From: Blattamonas nauphoetae
Lineage: Eukaryota > Preaxostyla > Oxymonadida
Reading direction: 5' to 3'
NCBI GenBank assembly: GCA_033064195.1
Contig: JARBJD010000432.1
Location: 1 to 52,590, forward strand
Length of the DNA stretch: 52,590 nucleotides
Position 1 is the first letter of the stretch; each line of letters opens with the position of its first letter. The translations under genes and the position numbers were made by a program. The notes beneath the pieces are model-generated. The model was not told where the DNA came from and did not search any database. It worked only from the letters and a program-made list of their open reading frames with translations. Of the stretch, positions 22,729-33,931 are shown piece by piece.

Positions 22729-24133
22729 GGATAATTATGACCCTTAATCAAAACGGTTGAATTCTGCCGAAGCTCCAGACACATGTGATCTCAGGTCCGA
22801 TGGCCAAATATGGTAGAAAACCCGGTTTAAGATCGAGTAGAAATGTCTCCGCGCATCGGATCAACGCCAATAATGAAAAAGTGCGAGAAAATGGTTGGAG
22901 TTGGAGAACTGTAATGTGTGATATACGCATGAATAAAATGTGCTGATGGACAAGATATGGAAAAATAATTGTGAAAGGAGAGATGAGAAATTCAGAAAGA
23001 CAAACAATGAGAGAGATTGTGAGGGTTGCATTTTCAGATGAAAGATCCACAAGAAGACAGATATTCGTCCAAAAGTTGCTGAAAATAGCAGACAAATACA
23101 TCGCATTGTCATTTTGGATGTGGGTGGGGTCGTTACAACTATCGAGGCTGCGAACTTTCGCGAGAACTGTTTTTGGCCAACGTGGTCGGGTGTCTTTCTG
23201 TTCGTTGTTTTGACGAAAATAATCACTTCGACACAGTCCATATGTTGAGAGGTCGTCGCAGAATTCAGATATTCTCGCATCTTCAGCCTGAAATCGAAGT
23301 TGTGGCAGTCCCGCCCGAATTATCGATAAATGACCAAAACTGAAAAGGGTAGTGTTTCACCCACAAAGTTGGTTGGTGTGACATTCAATGGCAATGGGGC
23401 ATTCTGTTAATTGTTGACGATTTGGCCCTTCGAACAATGGCGCTCGCAGGTAGAACTTGGTTCTGTTGTTCAACGGAGAAAATGAACGAAAATGGTCCAC
23501 TGTTTGTGGGGTAGGGGGGTCTGTATATGATTTCAAGACAAGAGAGATTTGTGTGAAGGAGAAGGCGATGTTTTATGAATGAAGCTGAGCATCGATTAGG
23601 AAAGTTTGTAAACAGCTTCCTTCACAAAATTGAACCAAAAGTGGTGGTATCGAATTGTGCTCCCGTTTTCCTGCGTCATTTTCATTTAATTGTCATCGTT
23701 CCTGGCAAATGAATTTCGATGAGTGTTTAGTGATTCGATCCTGACGAAATATCATTCCTTTCGTATAATCAGGGAGCTGAAGAGAGAAAGAAAGAAGAAG
23801 AATAAACCCTGATTCGAACGAGGGCACTCTTGTGTGGAGCCTGATCGCCCCAATTTTCGTACTTAATTCACATCGCGTTCTGAATATGCATCTGTATTCC
23901 TTTATCAAACTTCCATCAACATTTAGTCTCCAAAAACTCCAATGGTTGGTTTTGTTCAGTCGAGACACTCTCGATCATAGAATTCTGAAAGATGAGGAAG
24001 AGTTATCTCGGTTTTTCTCGATGCGTTTGTTTGAATAAACTGTGAAAAGAGAATATTGTATGTATACAAATCTAACAGATATTTGATCAATCTCATTTTA
24101 CGTTCATTTTCGTTTTATCTGCTGAATAGATGA
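22729..24133. other. Upstream region of ABC gene and unassigned DNA
   Basis: 22729-22760 holds the ABC gene's 5' flank with an A/T-rich ATAATTAT just before its ATG. Beyond that, 22.8-24.1 kb contains only short overlapping frames on both strands and no domain I recognise. It should contain the 3' end of the hAT element that follows, but I could not fix its terminus. Confidence 0.4.
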
Positions 24134-25810
24134 TCACCCAACAATCGAATTATTCCTTTTTCGTCTCCTGAAGCATTTTCTAACGGGAAGATGGACCGTT
24201 GTCTCCCACACAACATATTGGTTTAATTCAGTCACGAAGCTTGTCACATTGTACCACAATTCCACTATTTCGTTTAAAACACAATCATACACAGATTGAA
24301 ACAGCTGTTTTTTTCCTCTTTTTCCCGAGAACGTTGAGAGGATAGTTGCCTCGGTGTAACGTTCCCAATCTTCCATCTGCCCCATCCAATCCTCCAAGAG
24401 ATCCTGTGAATTTCGCTTTTCGGTATGATCCACTGACCTTGTGAGGCGATTTTTCTTGATTGGCGAATTCCGCTTCTGAAAGAGAGTCTGGTCCTTTTTC
24501 CGACACAAGGAATAGTGTCTCCAGTGTTGTGTTTGATAGTCCAGTTCGGAAGGATGATGCAAATCTTCGCGAGCACTGAGATTCGTGGAAGCAACGAATG
24601 AATATTCCGTTGACAGATGGACTGACCCAACGCGTGACCTGAGTCGGGAGTTGGTTGAATAAACTGTTTAGAATCAATCTGAAACAAATCAAACTCATCA
24701 TCCATCGACATTTCTGATATATCACTGAACAGGTGACCGAATTGATCAGTCAAATGTGAGAATCCACTTCGTGATTCGCAATGAGGATCGTCAGTAGAAC
24801 TGAACAGGTCATAGAACCAAGTCCAGTCATCATACATTAGCTCTCGAAGCAATTGATCATGCAAATCTGATCCTAGCATTGTTGTCTCGTTCACGATGGT
24901 TAAAATCTCCTGGTCTGCTTTTAGTAGAGATTTGTGTGAAATTGTTCCGAGGAGAGTTGATGGAGACAAGTGTGATAGAAGGTCCGAGAGTGTATCTGTG
25001 AATTCTGACTTGAGAGAAAAGATTGAGAGTGAGTCTGCTTGAACTGAAACCATTAGTTTGTGGATGGGGGCCAAGAGCTGCTCCAGGAGAATCAGCGTTG
25101 AAAAGAGTCTGCCATTCCAAGACATTTTGAGATTTGCATCTTTCTTACGTGTTGAACTGGACGATTGAAGAACTGAATGAACTGACTCGCATACATCCAC
25201 AGCGTTCTTCGTTGACCGATACATTGAAGTCCATCGAATACGGTGCAAGAGAGGGATAGTCTCTGTTTTCTTTTTCTTCGCCTTTTGAAGTTGTTCGATG
25301 GCTCTTCTCCTGTTCGGACTCTTCCGTAACCATGATTCACATCGTTGAACAATTCGAACAGCCTTCCTAAAACGTGAATGAAGTCGATTGTTGAGAATAC
25401 GATTGATACTGATTTGGACCCGATGGGCGACGCAATGGATATGAATCCCTCGAAAGCCACTCTTCCGTAGTCTTCCAAGAAACCCTGTCTTCTTTCCCAT
25501 CATTGAGCTCGCCCTGTCCGTTGAAATAGACACACAATTCCGGAGACTCAAGTTGTGTGTTGATAGGGCTGATTTTACGTGATGCTTTGTGCATTTCCCG
25601 GTGGTTGAACGAACCACGGGAATAGCCAGAGTCTGAAGAGTTGGATGGAGAGCATGGTTGAGAAACTTGATAATGATGATAAGATAAGTGTAGCCCGCTC
25701 GATCCGAAGTAGTGTCCAGGATGAGTGAGTAAAACGGAGAGGAGGGACAAATGGATTCTGGAAAGAATGAGAAGGTTGATGACACGATTGAAAGAGCCTT
25801 GTGGAAAGAT
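24134..25810 (-). pseudogene. hAT-type transposase gene, larger piece
   Basis: A DNA-transposon transposase with an RNase H-like fold. The main frame runs from the Polinton boundary (about 25810) to 24274 and includes ILDTTSD (likely first catalytic Asp region), a second Asp block STDRASSMMGKKTGFLGRLR, and HCVAHR, the hallmark of this hAT branch. The C-terminal part after about 24560 reads better in a different frame (ELDYQTQHWRHYSLCRKK...), so the gene is decayed. No C-terminal hAT dimerisation signature was found. The N-terminal end is missing here because the Polinton is inserted; matching sequence continues at 52074-52148. Confidence 0.7.
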
Positions 25811-25816
25811 CTCAGT
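25811..25816 (+). repeat. Polinton target-site repeat, left (CTCAGT)
   Basis: CTCAGT here and at 52072-52077. Six bp is the typical Polinton target duplication. Removing the element and one copy leaves an uninterrupted hAT reading frame across the site. Confidence 0.8.
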
Positions 25817-25841
25817 AGTGATATAGGCGAATGTGGAACCC
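25817..25841 (+). repeat. Polinton outer terminal inverted repeat, left
   Basis: The 24-25 bp up to GAATGTGGAACC match 52047-52071 in reverse complement. Beyond that a weaker resemblance continues for about 80 bp (including a shared GATTGAC), so the outer ends have diverged more than the inner long repeats. Confidence 0.75.
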
Positions 25842-25930
25842 CTTCACCTTAGACGATACTACTCTTGGGAGAATCCAAATAAATCAGTCAGATTCTCAAT
25901 ACTGATTGACTGACAGAAATAAAGTTGATT

Positions 25931-25963
25931 TATTTTTTATTTCTATTTTTTAACTAGTAATAA
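25931..25963 (+). promoter_or_regulatory. T-rich block before ATG 25964
   Basis: TATTTTTTATTTCTATTTTT followed by TAATAAATG. It is the first instance of a motif found before nearly all Polinton genes. Confidence 0.5.
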
Positions 25964-26557
25964 ATGGGAACATCTTTAACTCCAACTCAACTACTAGAAA
26001 TTTTGGAAAATGAACATTTGATTCTGAAATCACCACCGACTCTAAATAGACAAGGAACAACATATCTCGTATCCAGCACTTTCGAATACGTGCACGAAGA
26101 TAAACCAGATGAAGTTTATCGAATGTACGTCCACAATTTCGTCAGAGGAAAAAGATCACACAAGTATCCCCGAAAATATGCGTCAGCAACCAACTGGTGC
26201 ACAAAGGAAAAGCTAATTGAATCTATGAAAAATGAAAATTGTGAACTGATCTCCGAATATAAGTGTTCGAGTGGATCAGTCACATATCGACATGAAGGAA
26301 TCGAATGGAATGTTATTCCATCGAAATGGATGAAAGGAGAACGAAGTCACCTCGGCAAACGAAAACGATACACACAATCGTTTGTTGAAAATGAATTGAA
26401 AAAAGAGAATTGTGAACTTGTTGGAACATACACAAAGGTACTTGAGCCATTCAAGTATCGTTGTTTGGAAACGGGAAAAGAGTATTCTGTTCGTTTGGAC
26501 AATTGGTTGTACTTTGGAGATCGACCTCACTTGCATAAGTATCATGAGAGGACTTAA
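25964..26557 (+). CDS. Polinton repeat-domain ORF, left end
   Basis: A 197-residue frame. It contains two tandem units of about 50 residues with the pattern NCEL(I/V)xxY...Y...G.E(W/Y).V...W..G.RPH: first ENCELISEYK near residue 92, second ENCELVGTYTK near 147. The same family is encoded at 28000-28425 and, inverted, at 50154-50521. The unit shape resembles small DNA-binding repeats seen beside viral homing nucleases (DUF723-like), but the usual cysteine pairs are absent, so this is only a suggestion. It lies outside the long inverted repeats and has no partner at the right end. Confidence 0.65.
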   Translation: MGTSLTPTQLLEILENEHLILKSPPTLNRQGTTYLVSSTFEYVHEDKPDEVYRMYVHNFVRGKRSHKYPRKYASATNWCTKEKLIESMKNENCELISEYKCSSGSVTYRHEGIEWNVIPSKWMKGERSHLGKRKRYTQSFVENELKKENCELVGTYTKVLEPFKYRCLETGKEYSVRLDNWLYFGDRPHLHKYHERT

Positions 26558-26772
26558 ATGTTGTTATTTTTGTCAATTTCCAAAAAAGCAAAAACCTTGA
26601 TTTTGGCGGAAGCTGGTGTATTTTTTCAAGGTTCCGAAGGTTGCGACCCTTCTCATCGGTCCCTTTTAGACCGGCATCGGAACTCATTTTTATCGGTTTG
26701 AGTTCCGGAGACGTACGTTGGTCTTGCCAAGGGCCTAGACCATGCCAAAGGGCAGTGATATGTGAAATTAAA

Positions 26773-26857
26773 TGCTTCCGCCAGGAATTGAACCTAGGAC
26801 CTTCAGCTTAGTAGTAGTAGTGCGTGCACTCACCATTACCACTAGACTATCCGGTCC
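26773..26857 (-). other. tRNA-like module 1 (left arm)
   Basis: On the minus strand it has an A-box-like TAGTCTAGTGG, a perfect B box GGTTCAATTCC, a proper 5-bp T stem and a long variable region as in Ser/Leu tRNAs. The 5' GGACCGG does not pair with the 3' CGGAAGC, so a standard acceptor stem is lacking. It is probably a tRNA-derived pol III promoter unit and not a working tRNA gene. Confidence 0.6.
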
Positions 26858-26960
26858 TGAAATTATCCCGAAAAATCAGAAACTTTATACCTGAAAAAAA
26901 GACACTATAGCAGATTTAAAATTTGAAAACTTTGTCAAGAAATTCAATATATAGCAAAAT

Positions 26961-27183
26961 CGCTCCCGTGAAAAAGTCATGCTTTTTAACGAGGGTAACA
27001 AGTGGCCAAGAATTAAGATTTAGCAGATCGCTCCCGTGAAAAAGGCATGCTTTTAATCGGGGGTAAAAAGTTAAAAAGGAAAATCTAACTTATTTTGGAA
27101 AAATCGCTGACGAGAAAAAGTCGTGCTTTTTAACGAGGGTAAAAAAGTCGTTCCCGTGATAAATCCATGCTTTTTAACGAGGG
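26961..27183 (+). repeat. Array of four hairpins (left arm)
   Basis: Four copies of a ~35-nt unit, CGCTCCCGTGAAAAAG + TCATG + CTTTTTAACGAGGG, starting at about 26961, 27029, 27104 and 27149. Each can fold into a stem of about 12-14 pairs with a 5-nt loop. Spacers are unequal and unrelated. Confidence 0.7.
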
Positions 27184-27264
27184 GAGATAGGTAGACGATA
27201 AAAGGAATATATAGCAGATCTGAACATTCGAGGTATAAGGCACAGGTCGAAACTAACATTTTCA

Positions 27265-27336
27265 GGAGCTAGTAGCTCAGTGGGTATGTTCCAGTGTCCA
27301 CCCGTTTCTAGGGGGTGGTTCGATTCAGGCGAGGGG
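27265..27336 (+). other. tRNA-like module 2 (left arm)
   Basis: Perfect A box TAGCTCAGTGGG and B box GGTTCGATTC at tRNA-like spacing, but no pairing acceptor stem. The right-arm partner has a changed B box (GGTCTGATTC). Confidence 0.5.
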
Positions 27337-27344
27337 CAATCTTA

Positions 27345-27520
27345 ATTTCAAAAAAAAATGAAAAAGTTTCAAAATGCCAAAACAATTTCAAAAATTTAAA
27401 AAAAATTCAAAAATTCAAAAAAAAAATTCAAAAAAAAATACTTAGGAAAATTTCAAAAAATTCAAAAATTCAAAAAATTCAAAAATTCAAAAAATTCAAA
27501 AATTCAAAATTTCCAAAAAA
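27345..27520 (+). repeat. Simple repeat, TTCAAAAA-type (left arm)
   Basis: A/T-rich tandem runs of TTCAAAAA and variants. A similar block lies at about 50990-51130 in the right arm. Any frame through it is spurious. Confidence 0.8.
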
Positions 27521-27529
27521 GTTGAAGTA

Positions 27530-27800
27530 TGATACCTCGACGTAATTTCCCTTGATACTCAGGCAAAATGGTGCCCTCGTGACTAATGCGTAGAACGAAT
27601 TGAAGGTTGAATTGGAGACGGTGGATTTCTAGGAATCCGCCCCGGGGTTCATGTTGGCTTCAGATTCTCAACAGAGAGTTTGACCGTAAATCATGCCCAC
27701 CCAAGACTTAACCCTTCAAGGAATTCGCCAGCAGTAGTCATTGAGAAGGATCACGATAGAATGATCCCCAAAGGAGTATCGGGTTGTCTCATGGTACAAT
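27530..27800 (+). repeat. ~270-bp module, copy 1
   Basis: Runs from TGATACCTCGACGTAATTTC to CATGGTACAATCATAC. Reverse-complement copies occur at 50727-50995 (the expected arm partner) and again at 49790-50100, just inside the right arm. No reading frame is shared, so it is probably non-coding. Confidence 0.7.
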
Positions 27801-27999
27801 CATACAAACTTGAAAAATTGAATGATTGAATGATTGAAAAAATGAATTGAATGAATGAATGAAAAAATGAAACTTGGAAGAAAGAAACAAAAAAGAAAGA
27901 AGATGAAAGCTAGCACAACATGGAACAATAAATACAAAACTCAACACACCTCACTTCACATTTCATTTTTCTTTTTTTTGATTTTTTAATTTGTATTAA

Positions 28000-28425
28000 A
28001 TGACAACAGTGAATCCTACATATGTCTCGCTAAAGACTTCGAACCCTCCAAAGGGGAGTGAAAAACGTCGAACAGATGCCAAGCAAGCTTTGATTCAGTC
28101 AATGAAAGAAGAGAACTGTGAACTTGTCTCTGAGTATGTCAGACATAATATCCCAGTCATCTATGTTCATGAAGGTGTTGAATGGAGGATAAAGCCAAAG
28201 TTGTGGAATCAAGGAAACCGACCACACACGTCACAACGTCGACACTACACTCAATCGTTTGTGGAGAATGAACTGAGGAAGTACAACTGTGAGCTCGTTG
28301 GTGAGTACAAGCAGGTGCTGACTCCATTCACATATCGAGAAATTGGTGGATCTGAAGTCTTCAAAGTGCGACTAGATTCCTGGCTAAAAGCAAAGAAGAA
28401 GCCACATTTGAGGAAGCCAAAATAA
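28000..28425 (+). CDS. Polinton repeat-domain ORF, within left arm
   Basis: A 141-residue frame from an ATG in the TTAAATG context, with two units of the same ~50-residue pattern (ENCELVSEYVR near 42, YNCELVGEYKQ near 95, ending KKPHLRKPK). Its first ~105 codons lie in the inverted repeat, so a mirror copy exists at 50154-50521. Function unknown; possibly a DNA-binding accessory protein. Confidence 0.65.
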   Translation: MTTVNPTYVSLKTSNPPKGSEKRRTDAKQALIQSMKEENCELVSEYVRHNIPVIYVHEGVEWRIKPKLWNQGNRPHTSQRRHYTQSFVENELRKYNCELVGEYKQVLTPFTYREIGGSEVFKVRLDSWLKAKKKPHLRKPK

Positions 28426-28435
28426 TCACTCAACT

Positions 28436-28468
28436 TTTTTTATTTTTTATTTTTTTAATTCGTAGTAA
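28436..28468 (+). promoter_or_regulatory. T-rich block before PolB ATG
   Basis: TTTTTTATTTTTTATTTTTT followed by AATTCGTAGTAAATG, the clearest instance of the shared Polinton upstream motif. Confidence 0.55.
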
Positions 28469-31400
28469 ATGACACAACTCTGGAAAGTGAAGGAACAAAT
28501 CAGAGAAGTTAGAGAACTATTTCCAAACACTCAATTCGCATTTACTGATGGTCGAACATACAAACCTGACAGCCCATACAAGCAACATCACTATTCATTT
28601 CTCCTGGCAATTCTTCAACACCCAGATGTTGGATATCGAAATCCTAATCCAACAGCATATCTCAATATCAATTTAATACCGAAATTCCTGAATGAAGTGA
28701 GACAACGACGACAGATTGAACAACAACAAGCCATGCAGAGACAGAATGAAACAAATAACAATGCAACGATGAATGAAGAGGATAAAAACGTAATCATCAT
28801 TGACATGAAAGCAAATCCAAGAGTGAACGAAACTGAATTGAAGAAGCAAGTGTTCAAGATCACGAGGAAACTGAAGTCGATAGAAGAGAAACTGATGGAT
28901 CATTGGATGAAGAATCTGTTGATCATTCAGAAGAAGAATGAACAAATGGAATCAAGAAAAGTGAAGCAATTTGATGGATTCAATGAATGCATCTTGCTCG
29001 CTGAACCACGTGACAAACTTGCCTTCAATGAATGTCTGACCAATGCACGAAAGAAGTTCAAGAAGAATGAGGTCGAGAAGGTTGAAGACAATGGAAAACC
29101 ATATCAGTTGTACTTCCACAATCACTTGAAGAACGTTGAGGAAATCACAACCTTCATCAAAGCAGTGTATGAAAAAGAGAAGGATCGACCATTCAAGATT
29201 AGTATTGATTTTGGAAAGATTGTTGAGAGAAAAGATAAAGATGAGACACAGTACAATGACTTCAGACCAGAATTGGAGAACACATCAAAGAGTTTTCCAA
29301 CAGTGATTCGAAGTGAAGCAGACATCACTGAGTATTCCAAGTATGCAATCAACCTCATCAAAGAATCACAAGAGAGAACACTGATGGACACAAAGACAAT
29401 GTTCATTGCCTTCCATTCCATTCTGGTTGCAGTGTACAGATTCCCAGTTGCAGGAAAAGCGAATGCAATTCTCACTGAACATATCAAAACGAGAAACATT
29501 CGGTACATAGATTCTGAGTACAACATCTGCTTCTTTCAAGCGCACTCATTCCTTACACTTCCTGAGATTCAAGGAAAGAAGATATCAATTAAAATGAGAA
29601 ACACCGAAGCATACAAACTGTTCACCAAATGGATGAATCTCACCAATCCCACGTCATATCAACTCACTGAACACTTGCGAAAATACCCTGGATTTGATAT
29701 TGCATCTGACATGGAGAAAGCAATGCAATTATTCAATATAACAGTTCACATTTATGAATACGACGAAGACAAGAAGAAATATTTCCTGAGTCAATCGTAC
29801 ATCAACGAGAATGATGACGCAAGAGTTCTTCCAATCCTGATGATTCCTCTCACTGCAACTCTTGTTCATGTGATGTTCATTGTTGATCCCGAGAAAATCA
29901 CTGGATATAAACTCTGTCCATATTGTCAGTCAAGAGGATTCCAAGTGAAGGATTCTCACTTCAAGACATACTACGAGAAACATCTCAAAGAGTGTAAAGA
30001 AGTTGATGGAAAACATGTGAAGAAAATCTCCCTTGACAAAACACCAAGACCATATGTTCCACACATCCTCAACAACAAGACTCATGAATTTCTGATGGCA
30101 CACAAAAGACAAGACGAATTCAAACCAACACAATACTACATCACGTACGATTTCGAAACGATGGAAGATCTCATTCTTGACAATCTATTCTCTGATGACA
30201 ATACACAGTTGATCTCACATTTGAAACCTCTCTCTGTTGCATCAGCAATTAAAACAAAAACAGGAGTTCAATCAATCTACTTTGATCTTCGAAATGGAAA
30301 AGACTTTGTGAAGCAATGGATCAGAGAACTCTTCAAATATGCTGAGACAGTAAGAGAGAACAATCAATATGAAGACCCAGAGATTCCTTCACAAAATGAA
30401 GTCAGTGTGATTGGATTCAACAGTTCCAGATTCGACATCAATCTCATATTCCGTGATCTCGTTGACAAGGATTGGAAAGTGGTGAGCTTCCTTGGATCAA
30501 CAACAAAGTACAAACAAGTATTGATCAGACATGAGAAAACACAACAGGTTCTTCGGTTCATCGACATGATGTCATACACAGGACCAATGACATTGGAGAA
30601 TGCAGTAAAAGCCTTTGGAGGAAACACCACACTCCAGAAATCATTCTTTGCTTACGAATCATTTGATTCATCAGACTACGATACAGTGCTGAGCAAACAA
30701 GAACCTTTCTCCAAGTATGAATTCTATTCCAGTCTGAATAATAGTGAAATGTCCGACACCGATTACCGACTTTACCTTGATGATTGGAACAAACAAGGAT
30801 TCAAGAACAGATGGGACTATCTGAGATTCTACAACATCAGAGACGTTGAATGTATGATTGCACCATTGGATAATCTGATTGATTTGAACTTCCAATACAA
30901 AGTGGACATGTTGCACAACCTCTCACTGTCAGCAAATGCTTCAGCAATCAAGTATGCATGTGCCTACAATGACTTTGATATTGATGCTGACTACAACGAA
31001 TGTGACGAATCTGGACCAATCAAGATCACCAAACAATACTGGAAATACAAAGTGGAAGGATACAGGTATCAAGACCAGAAAGCTCATCGCAATACTACCA
31101 ACAATGTCACTGGAAGCAGACTACGACTGGTTTGTTCAACAGTGCAAGAGAGTTTGCTACATATGCAAATGTCACTTCACACAAGCAGTTCGACCAACAC
31201 TGGATAGAATCGACAATGCAAAAGGACATTCAAAAGAGAACGTGAAGATCTGCTGTGATTATTGCAACACCTACAAGTCAGACCATGATGAACATCTCAC
31301 TCGATTGAGAATTCAACTGAAGAAGTACTGTATCTGGAAATCACTACCAATGACTCTGACACATGAGCAAACATATCACAAGTTGAGAGCAGCAGTGACT

Positions 31401-32876
31401 GGTGGACTATCGAATGTTCAACATCGACAGAACATCAAAGACGTGACACCAATCAATCACTTCACATATGAAGATGGAAAAGTCATTTCCACTGATACGG
31501 AACACATCATGACTCATGTTTGTGGTGTTGATTTCAATTCACTTTATCCCAGTGCATTCTCATCAATCAAGAACAAGAACAATCCATACACTAATCACAG
31601 AATGTACATGCCAGGAAGATGTTTGTACACAGCAACAGGAGATCAAGAATGTCGGGAGATCATCGAGAACAAGAATCAGAAGACACTGTTTGTTGCAGAA
31701 TTGAAAGGACACATCGATGAAAAGTACATAAATGATTTCATTAACTTCCCACCAATCTTCAGAAACATCGTGGTCAATACGACTGAAGAGAACATTGGAG
31801 AGAAGACATATTCGTTGATGAAGAAACATGGATTAAAGACTGATGATAAACAACGGAAGCTAACCCAACTCTTGAGCACACACGATCAGTATATGTTCTT
31901 TTCGACATACTATCTGTGGTTCCTCATCGACAATTGTCACTTCATTCTTGATGACGTAAAGAGTGTGATGGTGTTTTCGAGACACGCTGGATTTGAACCG
32001 TTCGTGACATCATTTATGAACGATAGAATAGAAGCAATGAAGGTTGGAAACAAAGGAAAGGAACAATTCTGTAAGACAAACCTCAATGGAAGTTACGGAT
32101 ACGATGGAATGAACACTGAAAAATACAACTCAATCACAATCTGCAATGAGAAGAGAACTTACTTGAAACAAATGATGAAAGGATTTGTAGCGACTCGAGA
32201 GATCAATGAGGACAACTACATTGTGATCGAAGACAGAGAGAAAGCATCATGCAAAACATGTCTGCAAGAAGCAGTATTCACACTCGACAATGCCAAGTTC
32301 TGGTATCTGAATTTCGTCTACAATTTCATGTACAAGTGCCTAGACATGAACAAGATTCATTTCTGTGAAGGAGACACTGACTCTGCATACTGGGCAATAA
32401 GTGGAGATCCGAATGCTGGAATTCATCAACAATTTGATCACGTGATTGCTGACAAGGAATTCTATGATACCCACAAATATGAATGGTTTCCCAATCCTGA
32501 AAAAGGAGTTGATGATGAGAAGAAACTGTTGGGATTAGCAATTGAAAAGGAAGGTGAGCAGATGATCTGTCTTGCACCCAAGTGCTACTCTCTCGATGAG
32601 AAATGCAAAATCAAAGGAGTGTCACTGAAGAAAACAAATATCACGAGTGATGACCATGTGAAGTGCCTCAATGGAGAGAAAACAGTGACAACAACATTGA
32701 ACTTTCAAACGAGAAGAGTTCATTCTGACAATGACAGCAATGGATTTGAGATTGCGAAAATTCAACAGCAGAAACTCAGTCTCAGTGGAATACATCTGAA
32801 GGCAATCGTACTTGAAAATGAATCGTGTCCTCCATTCATTCATGGACTGAAAGCAACTGATTATATTATTGAATAA
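28469..32876 (+). pseudogene. Polinton protein-primed DNA polymerase B region
   Basis: Replicates the element's linear DNA by protein priming in autonomous relatives. In order: a long N-terminal part with a C2H2-like zinc motif (CPYCQSRGF...H...C, about 29.9 kb); the 3'-5' exonuclease with YDFETME (Exo I), NSSRFD (Exo II) and YNIRDVE (Exo III); an HNH-like module (CYICKCHF, LDRIDNAKGHSKENVK, CCDYCNTYK, about 31.15-31.3 kb); then the polymerase palm with DFNSLYPSAF (motif A), KTNLNGSYGYDG (motif B) and GDTDSAYW (motif C). Strand and order agree with Polintons of other protists. The region is broken and treated as fossil. Confidence 0.9.
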
Positions 32877-32899
32877 ACACAAACTTTATTTTTGTAGAA

Positions 32900-33931
32900 A
32901 TGACTAGACCGTTTTTGAATTCAACACAAATTGATCGAATAGTGAAGAAACTCCTGGACAATACGTTCCATTCCGAGACTAAAATATACAGAGTCACATT
33001 GACGTTTTCCCAAATTCTACCAACCTATCATGTCAATGATTCAAATGGACAATACGACGCAAATGATGAGACATACTTCAATGACTGGCTGAATGGAGAA
33101 TTACCTCCTGATTTAAACATTGCTGATGGAAAAATAGTTGTTCAAAGATTTGTGAAACAATTCACCGGATGGATCCTTAGTAACAACACTGCAAGACAAG
33201 CGTACAGAGCATATCAACAGTATTATCAGGAATCACAGAATATTCATTTTAATCAACCACCAGCCATCGTAATTCCAACACAACTTCCACAACCAATTGC
33301 TATTGAACCTCCTGAATCTCCAATCATTCCTGGACAGAAGAGAAACCCGACATCAATTGGTTCAGAATATGAATTCCCAATGAAAGAGATGAGGTTTGAA
33401 GATGATGATCTACTGATCCCCAAGTCACCAGATCCACAAACAATTGTGAAGATTGACAAAGGTTTTGTGCCATATGTGAGAGAGATCAACAAGATCGAAC
33501 CAACGACAAGGCAAGTGCTGAACATGTTGGAACAAGTGAAAGGCTATTTTGACCATCAACAGAAGGACAATTCAGAGGAGGAACAAATCAAAGCAGAGAA
33601 TTCAATGATGGACAATCAACAGAAAATGGAACACTTCATTGACAAACAGATCGTTGAATCAAAGAAACTGAATCGAAATATGTTTATTCTTTCACACGTA
33701 AGCAGAACTCTCGGAAATGACGAAACTGAGTTCATTTTAGCACATCCTAGACAAATCCCATTTGGTGGAAGATCATTTCAGGAATGGTACGATGAATATG
33801 TACACCGATGGGATTCTACACATCCTCGGAAAATAAGGAGGGAACAAGGAGGTATCACATTGATGATTGACCAACCAACGATTCCAAAAGCCGTGACAAA
33901 AATACAATATCCGTTTCGATCAAAGATGTAA
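32900..33931 (+). CDS. Polinton ORF of unknown function, 343 residues
   Basis: Starts 24 bases after the PolB stop, behind TTTATTTTTGTAGAAATG, and ends just before the integrase region. The N-terminal ~110 residues look globular. Residues ~125-170 are Pro/Ile/Gln-rich, and residues ~190-265 are charged and likely coiled (EEEQIKAENSMMDNQQKMEH). The C-terminus is basic. No family recognised; placement between PolB and integrase suggests a replication, terminal-protein-like or accessory role, which is only inference. Confidence 0.6.
   Translation: MTRPFLNSTQIDRIVKKLLDNTFHSETKIYRVTLTFSQILPTYHVNDSNGQYDANDETYFNDWLNGELPPDLNIADGKIVVQRFVKQFTGWILSNNTARQAYRAYQQYYQESQNIHFNQPPAIVIPTQLPQPIAIEPPESPIIPGQKRNPTSIGSEYEFPMKEMRFEDDDLLIPKSPDPQTIVKIDKGFVPYVREINKIEPTTRQVLNMLEQVKGYFDHQQKDNSEEEQIKAENSMMDNQQKMEHFIDKQIVESKKLNRNMFILSHVSRTLGNDETEFILAHPRQIPFGGRSFQEWYDEYVHRWDSTHPRKIRREQGGITLMIDQPTIPKAVTKIQYPFRSKM

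Larger units (their letters stand above)
26575..28313 (+). repeat. Polinton long inverted repeat, left arm
   Basis: About 1.74 kb matching 50206-51890 in reverse complement with scattered changes and small indels. In order it holds a tRNA-like module (minus strand), a four-hairpin array, a second tRNA-like module, a (TTCAAAAA)-type simple repeat, a ~270-bp module, a TGAATGAT simple repeat, and most of a repeat-domain ORF. Similarity stops inside that ORF, right after GAGTACAAGCA. Confidence 0.85.

Noticed and set aside
26773-26857. Functional tRNA gene
   Set aside because: The T arm and boxes are good but the acceptor stem does not pair and no clear anticodon arm forms.
26961-27183. Hairpin array as a CRISPR array
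   Set aside because: Only four units, unequal spacers including one of about 10 nt, mirrored in an inverted repeat of a eukaryotic element, and no cas genes.
27315-27545. Lys/Asn-rich protein in the A/T-rich stretch
   Set aside because: The frame runs through a TTCAAAAA simple repeat and is an artefact of composition.
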